Origin: OMOG01 sp041485845
GTDB taxonomy: Bacteria > Acidobacteriota > Terriglobia > Bryobacterales > Bryobacteraceae
DNA: 9,807 bases
Reading direction: 5' to 3'
Assembly (NCBI GenBank): GCA_041485845.1
Contig: JBGPKH010000324.1
Coordinates: 1-9,807, forward strand
Of this stretch, positions 1 through 5,211 are shown piece after piece. The translations under genes and the position numbers were made by a program. Position 1 is the first letter of the stretch, and every line of letters begins with the position of its first letter. Below the pieces are notes generated by a model that made no database searches, was not told the origin of the DNA, and saw nothing but the letters and a program-made list of their open reading frames with translations.

Positions 1-2
1 AC

Positions 3-221
3 GTTCACCGCGAGGGATGGATCGACGCGGCGGGGATGCGACGCTGGCGTGCGGCGTACGCGGCTGCCGCCATCGACCCGAACGACCCGCCGCCATCGGC
101 TCTGGTGGCGCAGGGCGCAAGCCCAGATTGGGTGATTGCCAGCGACGCTGCGCCCAGGACAAGGTGGCACGTCGTCAAGGCGAGGCCTTGCGACATCACC
201 AGCCGCAACAGATCGGATTGA
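3..221 (+). pseudogene. Histidine-phosphatase-like (SixA/PGAM type) fragment, 3'-truncated
   Basis: The frame is open from the window edge and ends in TGA at 219-221, giving about 72 residues with no start visible in the window. It reads VHREGWIDAAGMRRWRAAY, then a DPPPSAL segment and DWVIASDA. From memory this resembles the stretch after the RHG motif in small SixA-like histidine phosphatases, where a (V/T)(A/S)SD motif precedes an arginine-rich helix. The catalytic RHG would lie upstream of the window. After SDA the resemblance fades, and the frame stops where most of a usual protein (about 150-200 aa) would still follow. The next gene ends only 10 bp further on, converging on it, so the 3' half is missing rather than displaced. 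Most likely a decayed gene. A short unrelated protein is possible. The family call is tentative. Confidence 0.4.
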
Positions 222-231
222 TCCCCATGGT

Positions 232-1623
232 CTATCGATGCACGCCGCGCCCCGGCAGCGTAGACTCCACGATCTCGCCGTTGTTCACCACAGGAACGCC
301 GTTCACCACGACGTAGACGATACCGTCGGAATATTGTGCGGGGTTATCGAATGTGGCGCGGTCGGTGACGCGCGCCGGGTCGAACACCGCGATGTCGGCA
401 TCCGCGCCCACCGCCAACCGGCCCTTGGATTTCAATCCGAGCCGATCCGCCGGCATCATGGTCATCTTGCGCAGCGCGTCCATGAGGCTCATGGTGTGAA
501 GCTCGCGGACGTAGCGCCCGAGGACACGGGCGAAAGTCCCGGCAGCTCGCGGATGGCCTTTGCCCTCCTGTAGAATACCGTCGCTGGCGATCATCACCAG
601 TGGGCTCGACATGGCCGTTTGCACGATTTCCTCGGGGATGCTGTGAATCGCGACCATCCCGCCTTGCTTGCGGTACCGGGCGAAACTCTCCGCCGTCAGC
701 CGCTCGCCGGTGAGTGCCCATTGCAGGTCTCCGTAGGTGATGCCGCCCGTGCGCTTCTGCCATCCTTCGGCAAAGATGGCCGACGAGAGGTCGGTCATCC
801 CGGCAGTGTATGGATACGCTTCGGTGGTCACGTCGAGGCCGCGCGCCTTGGCCCCGGCGATCATTTCCAGGCACAAGTCCGTCTCGCGCAGGCCAGTACT
901 GGTGATGTGAACAATATGCAGGGATGCCCCGCTGCCGGCCGCGTCCGCCAGCACCTCCTGCAGCGAATCGAGGGCGCCGGGTTCGACGGGGCCGCTGTTG
1001 CGCACGTGGACGTAGATTGTCGTCTTGCGTTGCGCGGCGAGGCGGAAAACGTCGAAGATCTCAGCCCGGGTTGCCTCAGTCACGTAGGCAATGCCCATGC
1101 CGATGCCAAGGGCACCCTCCTCCAAACCGCGGCGCAGCAACTCGAGGACCTGGCGCTGCTGATCGGGATTGGCGGGCCCGGTGGCCGCGTCGCGCGGCAG
1201 GAAAGTGCCGCTGTCGTGCAACACGGCCATGCGAGCCGGGATATGTCCGACGGTGGCGCCGAAGTTGATCAGGGAGCGCCCCTCGCGTTCGGCGTACCAG
1301 GCACGCACGGGCGAAACTCCCACCTCCATTTCGAGCGCAGTGGTGACGCCGTCGCGCGCCTTGAAGCGGTAGTTCTCGGGCGTCTGCCCATGCGAATGCA
1401 GGTCAATGAACCCGGGCGCAACCACCAGGCCCTTAACGTCCAGCAGTTCCTTGCCTCGCAGCGGACTGGAAGAGACGGATGCAATCTTGCCGGCACGCAC
1501 GCCTATGTGCCGCACGGCATCGATCCCCGATGACGGATCCATGACGCGGCCGTTGGCAAGAACCAGATCAAACGGTTGCGCAGAAGCCACAGCCGCAAGG
1601 ACCAACGAGAACAGAATCCGCAT
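232..1623 (-). CDS. Secreted amidohydrolase, N-acyl-D-amino-acid deacylase / D-aminoacylase type
   Basis: 463 aa, ATG start, stop TAG. Residues 1-16 (MRILFSLVLAAVASAQ) form a signal peptide, so the enzyme is probably exported. The mature part opens with the small beta domain typical of amidohydrolases (FDLVLANGRVMDPSSG), followed by the metal motif GFIDLHSH (H76, H78). Further likely metal or active-site residues are H206 (YVHVRN), H236/H239 (HIVHIT) and D348 in ASDG. The stretch GHPRAAGTFARVLGRYVRE (from 356) is a hallmark of the D-aminoacylase family. The C-terminal KGRLAVGADADIAVFDP closes the barrel-flanking beta domain. The family hydrolyses N-acyl-D-amino acids to the free amino acid and carboxylate. 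Classical D-aminoacylases have GVTTVVxGNCG here, but this protein has GVTTALEMEVG, so the zinc-ligand Cys is absent and E98 or E100 probably takes its place. The substrate is therefore unsure; a related amidohydrolase or dipeptidase is possible. The length is slightly under the usual 480-540 aa. Confidence 0.87.
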   Translation of the reverse strand: MRILFSLVLAAVASAQPFDLVLANGRVMDPSSGIDAVRHIGVRAGKIASVSSSPLRGKELLDVKGLVVAPGFIDLHSHGQTPENYRFKARDGVTTALEMEVGVSPVRAWYAEREGRSLINFGATVGHIPARMAVLHDSGTFLPRDAATGPANPDQQRQVLELLRRGLEEGALGIGMGIAYVTEATRAEIFDVFRLAAQRKTTIYVHVRNSGPVEPGALDSLQEVLADAAGSGASLHIVHITSTGLRETDLCLEMIAGAKARGLDVTTEAYPYTAGMTDLSSAIFAEGWQKRTGGITYGDLQWALTGERLTAESFARYRKQGGMVAIHSIPEEIVQTAMSSPLVMIASDGILQEGKGHPRAAGTFARVLGRYVRELHTMSLMDALRKMTMMPADRLGLKSKGRLAVGADADIAVFDPARVTDRATFDNPAQYSDGIVYVVVNGVPVVNNGEIVESTLPGRGVHR

Positions 1624-1628
1624 GCCTG

Positions 1629-1634
1629 ATTATC
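1629..1634 (-). promoter_or_regulatory. Putative -10 box (GATAAT) for the amidohydrolase
   Basis: GATAAT (5 of 6 to TATAAT) ends 5 bp before the ATG at 1623, and there is no purine-rich ribosome-binding sequence between them. Transcription starting at the usual distance would begin at about 1622-1624, so the mRNA would be leaderless. No convincing -35 box lies 16-18 bp upstream; that position instead falls by a 10-bp palindrome GCAGCGCTGC (1652-1661). Confidence 0.4.
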
Positions 1635-1672
1635 TTAGCGCACCAGGCCGGGCAGCGCTGCGAAATGGGGGC

Positions 1673-1770
1673 GGGTGCTTACAGGTCGTCGGGAAAGTCC
1701 GGTTACAATGACCGTCAGGGAACGGGATTTCGCGGCCGGCCGAGGAAATCCCGACAATGTGTGAGCACCC
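1673..1770. repeat. 98-bp intergenic element with imperfect terminal inverted repeats (copy A)
   Basis: The left end (1673-1695) begins GGGTGCTT and ends GTCGGGAA. The right end (1748-1770) is its inverted counterpart, running ATCCCGAC to GAGCACCC. The two 23-bp arms match at 18 positions. The interior holds GACCGTCAGGGAACGG (1710-1725), a core that recurs in the element at 4450-4578 and, as a variant, in the hairpin at 9741-9804. It lies between the start of the amidohydrolase gene and the stop of the ankyrin gene and encodes nothing recognisable. The layout (short, non-coding, inverted ends, more than one copy) is that of a MITE or REP/BIME-like dispersed repeat. The right arm plus following bases can also fold as AGCACCC-ACG-GGGGGCT, which might help end ankyrin transcription, but no T tract follows. 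Confidence 0.6.
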
Positions 1771-1781
1771 ACGGGGGGCTG

Positions 1782-3383
1782 CTACTTCAACAAGGCCACA
1801 ATGTCGCGGCGCCCACGACGCACGGCCCACGCGAGCGGCGTGGCCCAGGGTGGATCATCGGGCAGATTCGGCTTTGCCCCGCTGGCCAGCAGCAGCTCGA
1901 CCATGGCGATCTTTCCGAATTTCGCCGCCCACGCCAGCGGCGTCGAACAGATGTCCTCGTCGCGCGCATCGAGATCGGCTCCATGCTCGATGAGGATCGC
2001 GGCCTTCTCCACGTCGCCCTTCCTGGCGAGCTCGTGCAAAGGGGTGATACCCAGCCAGTCCGGCCGGCTCGGATTCAGGCCATGCCGGAACAAAAGCTCG
2101 GTGAGCTCCGGCGTCTTGGCACCGGTCAACCAGGCGCGCTTCGGCAAATCAGGGTGGTAGCGCAACATCAAACGCACGAATGCCTCGTGGCCGCCGCCCG
2201 CCGCGCTCTCCAGCGCTTCGGGGTCGCCGGCCAGAGCGGGATCGACGGCAAAGACCGCCGCCGCCGTACGGACATCGCCGTAGTGGGCGAGCAGCCCCAC
2301 CGGTCGCGCGGCGCCGTAGGAACAGAGCAGATCGATCATCGGCTGATCGGAGTTCATGAGCGCGATGCTCAGCGTATCGGCGGAACTCTCGACCTCCACA
2401 TCAGGATACGCGCCTTTCTCCAGCAGGAGCTTCGCAATTTCGTAGTGCCCGTGGTACACCGCCGAATAGAGCGCGTGGCCCCGCGGCGCGATGCCCTCCT
2501 CGGGCAGATTCGGGTCGGCTCCCCGCTCCAGCAGCAGCTTCACGATTTCGATGTGGCCCTTGGCCGCGGCGTTCTTCAGCGGTGACCCGCAGCCCAGGTA
2601 ATACGAGTTGTAATCGGAATTACGATTGGCCAGCGGCGGGTCCTGGTCGAGCAGCTCGCGCACGCGATTGAGATCGCCCAGATGCGCTGCCGTCCAGATG
2701 TCGACGTTGGCGCCGCGCGCAATCAAGTGTGCGAGCACTTCCGCCGGCGTAGTGGCGACGTCGTTGGGGACATCGCGCCAACCGCGATAGTGGTAATCGC
2801 CGTTAGTGAGGTGAATCGGCCGCGCGCCATCCTGGCGGCGCGCATCGATAGCGGCGCCGCGCGCCAGCAGATCGTCGATGAGGCCGATCTGGCGCGTCAT
2901 GACGGCCCAGTGGATCGGCTGGCAGGAGCGCTCGTCGCCGGCACGCAGGAGCTCGGGCGAAGCGTCGAGCAGCGCGCGCACTTTTCCCGGCAGCCGGTCG
3001 CGGATGGCCGCGGCGATGGCGTTTCCTTCCGGGGAAGCGCCCTGGGTAGACGCGTAAAGAGTCTCCAGCACCTGGCGCATCTCTTGGTACCCGCGGTCGC
3101 TGGCGATCTGGATGAGGCTATCGTTTACCGCGAGGCCGAACGGATCGGCGCCGTGCTCGATCAGGAACCGTGCGGCTTCAATCCGGTTCTCGCGAACCGC
3201 GAAGTAGAGCGGGGTCCGGTACCGGTAATGGCAGCGCGCGAGCGACGGGTCTTTGGCGATGAGGCGCCGGATGGTGTCCAGGTCGCCGGCGATGGCGGCG
3301 CGGAACATCTCCCACACGCCGGTACCCGTGCCGGTGGACCACTTTAGCGGGTCGTTCTTTTTCAGGTCGTCGGGTTGAGTCAT
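1782..3383 (-). CDS. Large ankyrin-repeat protein
   Basis: 533 aa, with no signal peptide or membrane segment, so probably cytoplasmic. Almost the whole length is ankyrin repeats. Clear ones include RTPLYFAVRENRIEAARFL (about 56-74), GSPLKNAAAKGHIEIVKLLL (about 256-275), ALYSAVYHGHYEIAKLLLEK (about 295-314), GITPLHELARKGDVEKAAIL (about 438-457) and STPLAWAAKFGKIAMVELLL (about 472-491). Degenerate copies fill the gaps, for roughly twelve in all. Ankyrin stacks bind other proteins and no enzymatic domain is visible, so the role is unknown. The ATG overlaps the stop of the preceding ankyrin gene (ATGA, 3380-3383), and no ribosome-binding site lies at a useful distance, so translation is probably coupled. 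The last repeat ends abruptly at DIVALLK, 11 bp short of the inverted-repeat element, so the C-terminus may be shortened. Confidence 0.88.
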   Translation of the reverse strand: MTQPDDLKKNDPLKWSTGTGTGVWEMFRAAIAGDLDTIRRLIAKDPSLARCHYRYRTPLYFAVRENRIEAARFLIEHGADPFGLAVNDSLIQIASDRGYQEMRQVLETLYASTQGASPEGNAIAAAIRDRLPGKVRALLDASPELLRAGDERSCQPIHWAVMTRQIGLIDDLLARGAAIDARRQDGARPIHLTNGDYHYRGWRDVPNDVATTPAEVLAHLIARGANVDIWTAAHLGDLNRVRELLDQDPPLANRNSDYNSYYLGCGSPLKNAAAKGHIEIVKLLLERGADPNLPEEGIAPRGHALYSAVYHGHYEIAKLLLEKGAYPDVEVESSADTLSIALMNSDQPMIDLLCSYGAARPVGLLAHYGDVRTAAAVFAVDPALAGDPEALESAAGGGHEAFVRLMLRYHPDLPKRAWLTGAKTPELTELLFRHGLNPSRPDWLGITPLHELARKGDVEKAAILIEHGADLDARDEDICSTPLAWAAKFGKIAMVELLLASGAKPNLPDDPPWATPLAWAVRRGRRDIVALLK

Positions 3384-3934
3384 AGCGTACGCAAGTACTC
3401 CGCGATCTCCTTGCGCCCTTCGTGTTCCGCCCAGCCCAGGGGTGTGGCTTGCCAGATGGTGTCCCGGATGTCGAGTTTCGCTCCTCGTTCCACCAACAGC
3501 CGCACGACGGCGTCATGGCCGGCACGAACGCCCTGATGCATAGGCGTCGAGTGGCCGTGGTTGGACTCGGGATTGTAGCGGTTCGGATCTTCGCCCGCGT
3601 CGAGGAGCAGGCGGACAATCTCTACGTGGCCGTGCTGCGCGGCTAACGCGAGGGCGCGATGGCGATCCTCGCCGGCCGCATTGGGGAGTAATTGACGCGC
3701 ATCGGCGAGGCGCCCCAATCCGGCGGCCGCAGCAACCGTATCTACTCGAGCGCCGCGCCGGACAAGAGCTTCGGCGGCGTCGCGATACCCGAAAGCCAGA
3801 GCGGTCATCAGGGGTGACGTCCAGGCGCCGGAGCCGCGCCCCTCGACCGCCGCGCCATAGTCCAGCAGCGTATCGACCAGCGCGACTTGCACTCCGGCCT
3901 GCGCCGGGTGGCAACTGGAGACCAGCATACTCAT
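3380..3934 (-). CDS. Short ankyrin-repeat protein, probably N-terminally truncated
   Basis: 184 aa from ATG 3934, with about four ankyrin repeats. Examples are SPLMTALAFGYRDAAEALVR, RALALAAQHGHVEIVRLLLD, STPMHQGVRAGHDAVVRLLV and a final ATPLGWAEHEGRKEIAEYL. It contains the segment DAGEDPNRYNPES, which I recall as typical of a widespread bacterial ankyrin family. In that family the opening sequence here (MSMLVSSCHPAQAGVQ) lies well inside the protein, preceded by further repeats and a GGG-x-TT-M turn. Upstream of this ATG the same frame reads HGRRRHTT and has no ankyrin character, so the N-terminal part has probably been lost. The start codon overlaps the stop of the ADOP remnant (ATGA), and the stop overlaps the ATG of the larger ankyrin gene. 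Expression therefore likely depends on the PadR transcript. Ankyrin identity is certain; truncation is inferred. Confidence 0.8.
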   Translation of the reverse strand: MSMLVSSCHPAQAGVQVALVDTLLDYGAAVEGRGSGAWTSPLMTALAFGYRDAAEALVRRGARVDTVAAAAGLGRLADARQLLPNAAGEDRHRALALAAQHGHVEIVRLLLDAGEDPNRYNPESNHGHSTPMHQGVRAGHDAVVRLLVERGAKLDIRDTIWQATPLGWAEHEGRKEIAEYLRTL

Positions 3935-4062
3935 GGTGGTGTGCCGCCTGCGACCATGCGATCGACGACCATATCGAAGCTCGAACGAAGCTTTTCGTCC
4001 AGGTCGTCTTCCAGGCGACGCCGGAAGAGGTATTCGAACAGGTGGGCGAGTCGACGGAACAT
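3931..4062 (-). pseudogene. N-terminal remnant of an ADOP-type ABC permease (MacB/FtsX family)
   Basis: This is a 43-codon frame from ATG 4062 to the TGA at 3931. The protein, beginning MFRRLAHLFEYLFRRRLEDD and continuing LDEKLRSSFDMVVDRMVAGG, matches the cytoplasmic N-terminal leader of acidobacterial duplicated orphan permeases. Those are about 800-aa integral membrane proteins with MacB-like and FtsX domains. The leader normally continues after the G-x-P/S-P turn into an EARR(A)AR(x)xFG helix. Here it ends at GGTPP and the sequence switches to ankyrin-coding DNA. A good ribosome-binding site (AGGAG, 4068-4072) overlaps the stop of the PadR gene, with 5 bp to the ATG, so the peptide is probably still translated and may now act as a leader for ankyrin translation. 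A genuine small protein cannot be excluded, but loss of the permease is more likely. Confidence 0.65.
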
Positions 4063-4070
4063 AGACGCTC

Positions 4071-4391
4071 CTATGCTTCCGATTCCAGCATCCAGTTCAT
4101 GGCCGAGGTCATGCGGTACCAGTTGCGCTTCTCGGCGGCAAGCTCGGCGCGGCCGGAGCGCGTGAGGGTGTAGTAGCGGGCGCGGCGGTTGTTTTCCGAG
4201 GGAGCCCATTCGCCCGCGATCCATCCGTGCCGCTCCAGGCGGCGGAGAGCGGGGAAAAGCGATCCCGGTTTGACTGCGAAGGCGCCGTGCGTGACCTGGT
4301 GAATGCGGCCGGCGACGCCGATGCCGTGCATGGGAGCGGGCTCCAGCGCCCGGAGAATGAGCAGGTCGAGGGTGCCCTGTAGGATATCCAT
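4071..4391 (-). CDS. PadR-family transcriptional regulator (acidobacterial, ADOP-associated type)
   Basis: 106 aa. MDILQGTLDLLILRALEPAP opens a winged-helix DNA-binding domain. The motif MHGIGVAGRI follows, then VKPGSLFPALRRLERHGWI (recognition helix and wing) and the RRARYYTLTRSGR wing end. A C-terminal helix (ELAAEKRNWYRMTSAMNWML) provides the dimer interface. Length and sequence fit the compact PadR subfamily that in Acidobacteria usually sits directly upstream of ADOP permease genes. That is exactly the position here, because the ADOP start codon lies 8 bp downstream of the stop. PadR proteins repress their own operons by binding a dyad near the promoter, and ligand binding relieves repression. 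With the permease lost, the likely remaining targets are its own promoter and the two ankyrin genes. No other candidate family competes. Confidence 0.93.
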   Translation of the reverse strand: MDILQGTLDLLILRALEPAPMHGIGVAGRIHQVTHGAFAVKPGSLFPALRRLERHGWIAGEWAPSENNRRARYYTLTRSGRAELAAEKRNWYRMTSAMNWMLESEA

Positions 4392-4406
4392 AGCGGATTG
4401 TTAGAA

Positions 4407-4412
4407 ATTATC
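4407..4412 (-). promoter_or_regulatory. Putative -10 box (GATAAT) for the PadR-ankyrin unit
   Basis: GATAAT sits in a conspicuously AT-rich patch (4396-4420) within GC-rich surroundings. Transcription would start about 9 bp before the PadR ATG (4391), and no ribosome-binding sequence is visible. No good -35 box is found at 16-18 bp. The left arm of the repeat at 4450-4472 lies 38 bp upstream, nearly the same spacing as in front of the amidohydrolase gene. Confidence 0.4.
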
Positions 4413-4449
4413 ACAAATGTGGGGCGATTCCTATAGGGGGTCTTTAGGA

Positions 4450-4578
4450 GGGTGCTTAAACGTTGTCGGGAAGTTCTAGCCGTCGGCGCGCTGAATCAGC
4501 ACAACCATAACCGAGCCGCGACCGTCAGGAAGCGTTTGCCGCCGCTGAACCGCGAAATCCCGAAAACGGTAAGCTCCC
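4450..4578. repeat. 129-bp intergenic element with imperfect terminal inverted repeats (copy B)
   Basis: The left end (4450-4472; GGGTGCTT ... GTCGGGAA) matches the left end of the element at 1673-1770 at 20 of 23 positions. The right end (4557-4578; ATCCCGA ... AAGCTCCC) is its inverted counterpart, with 18 matches and one gap. The interior contains GAGCCGCGACCGTCAGGAAG (4513-4532, continuing CG), which shares the GACCGTCAGG core with the first element. It also resembles the right arm of the hairpin at 9741-9804, which begins GAGCCGCGACC. Between the core and the right end both elements read on into CG-rich sequence ending GAAATCCCGA. The element lies between the divergent PadR and antitoxin genes. 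A short hairpin CTCCC-TCTTTT-GGGAG (4574-4589) overlaps its right edge. Confidence 0.58.
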
Positions 4579-4643
4579 TCTTTTGGGAGTGTGATGGCAA
4601 CCCCCATTGCCGCTGGCGCCTGATAGTGTGGGCTATGCTGTGG

Positions 4644-4648
4644 AGGAG
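4644..4648 (+). promoter_or_regulatory. Ribosome-binding site of the antitoxin gene
   Basis: AGGAG within GGAGGAGAG stands 8 bp before the ATG at 4657. It fixes that start, and it is the clearest Shine-Dalgarno sequence in the window apart from that of the ADOP remnant. A weak -10-like TATGCT (4634-4639) precedes it, without a well-spaced -35 box. Confidence 0.7.
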
Positions 4649-4656
4649 AGTCCACA

Positions 4657-4890
4657 ATGGAAACCATACAGGTGGTGTTGGATGCAAAGCTCCTGAAAGC
4701 CACCGATCTTGCGGCGAAGCGACAGAAGGTGAATCGATCGGCGTTGATCCGCAATGCTCTGCATGAGCACCTCAAGCGCTTGCGGGAGCTGGAATTGGAA
4801 GCGCAGGACCGGCGGGGGTACCTGGCCCGTCCGCAGCGCGAGGAGGAATTCCGCACATGGGAGGACGCCGCGGTTTGGCCGGAACATTGA
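4657..4890 (+). CDS. Ribbon-helix-helix (CopG/MazE-like) antitoxin
   Basis: 77 aa. METIQVVLDAKLLKATDLAA gives the DNA-contacting beta strand (about 2-9) and first helix. VNRSALIRNALHEHLKRL gives the NRSxLIR turn and second helix of a ribbon-helix-helix fold. The charged tail, ending in EEEFRTWEDAAVWPEH, is the usual disordered toxin-binding segment of MazE-type antitoxins. Such proteins dimerise, repress their own promoter and neutralise the partner toxin by wrapping around it. The following toxin frame begins at the last bases of this gene (TTG 4887-4889 overlaps the TGA at 4888-4890), the standard antitoxin-toxin arrangement. The gene is intact although its toxin is frameshifted, so it may now act only as an autorepressor or as an antidote to related toxins elsewhere. 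Confidence 0.85.
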   Translation: METIQVVLDAKLLKATDLAAKRQKVNRSALIRNALHEHLKRLRELELEAQDRRGYLARPQREEEFRTWEDAAVWPEH

Positions 4891-5203
4891 GTAGGGGTGA
4901 TGTCCGCGTTTGCCGATTCGCGCCCCCGGACAAGCTGCGGCCGGTTCTGGTTCTGACGCGCGAGAGCGCGCGATTGGCCATCTGGCAAGCGTAACCGTGG
5001 CGCCGATCACCCCGACCATTCGGGGTGTGCCTTCGGAAGCGATTCTGGATATCGATGACGGAATGAAGGGCCGTTGCGCTGTCAATTTGCACAACGCCGT
5101 TACCGTGGCCCAGGCGCGACTGGGCCGCCGCGTCAGCAGCTTGAGCGCAACGCGCATGCAGGAGGTATGTGCGGCGCTACGCTTCTCGCTCGGATGCGGC
5201 TGA
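4887..5203 (+). pseudogene. MazF/PemK-type endoribonuclease toxin, frameshifted
   Basis: The toxin is split over two frames. From TTG 4887 the frame reads LSRGDVRVCRFAPPDKLRPV then LVLTRESA, the start of a MazF/PemK toxin (RGDV opening, RPVLVL strand). It then runs RLAIWQA into a stop. The frame used further on reads IGHLASVTVAPITPTIRG, then DDGMKGRCAVNLHN and ARLGRRVSSLS, ending MQEVCAALRFSLGCG, the remainder of the same family. The switch falls in GCGCGCG (4966-4972). Removing one CG unit would give a continuous protein of 104 aa, close to the family's normal size. The family cleaves mRNA at short motifs and forms a complex with the upstream antitoxin. As written, neither piece should be active. 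Causes could be real inactivation, slippage-based switching or a sequencing error. Confidence 0.85.
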
Positions 5204-5211
5204 GGAAAAGC

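Noticed and set aside
619..1533. 304-codon plus-strand frame opposite the amidohydrolase
   Set aside because: Antisense shadow of a strongly supported gene with no recognisable domain.
1665..2585. 306-codon plus-strand frame opposite the large ankyrin gene
   Set aside because: It runs antisense through the ankyrin repeats and its composition simply mirrors them; no ribosome-binding site or domain.
4500..4988. Minus-strand frames spanning the toxin-antitoxin pair (e.g. 170 codons)
   Set aside because: They lie opposite the clear RHH and MazF/PemK motifs and show no domain of their own.
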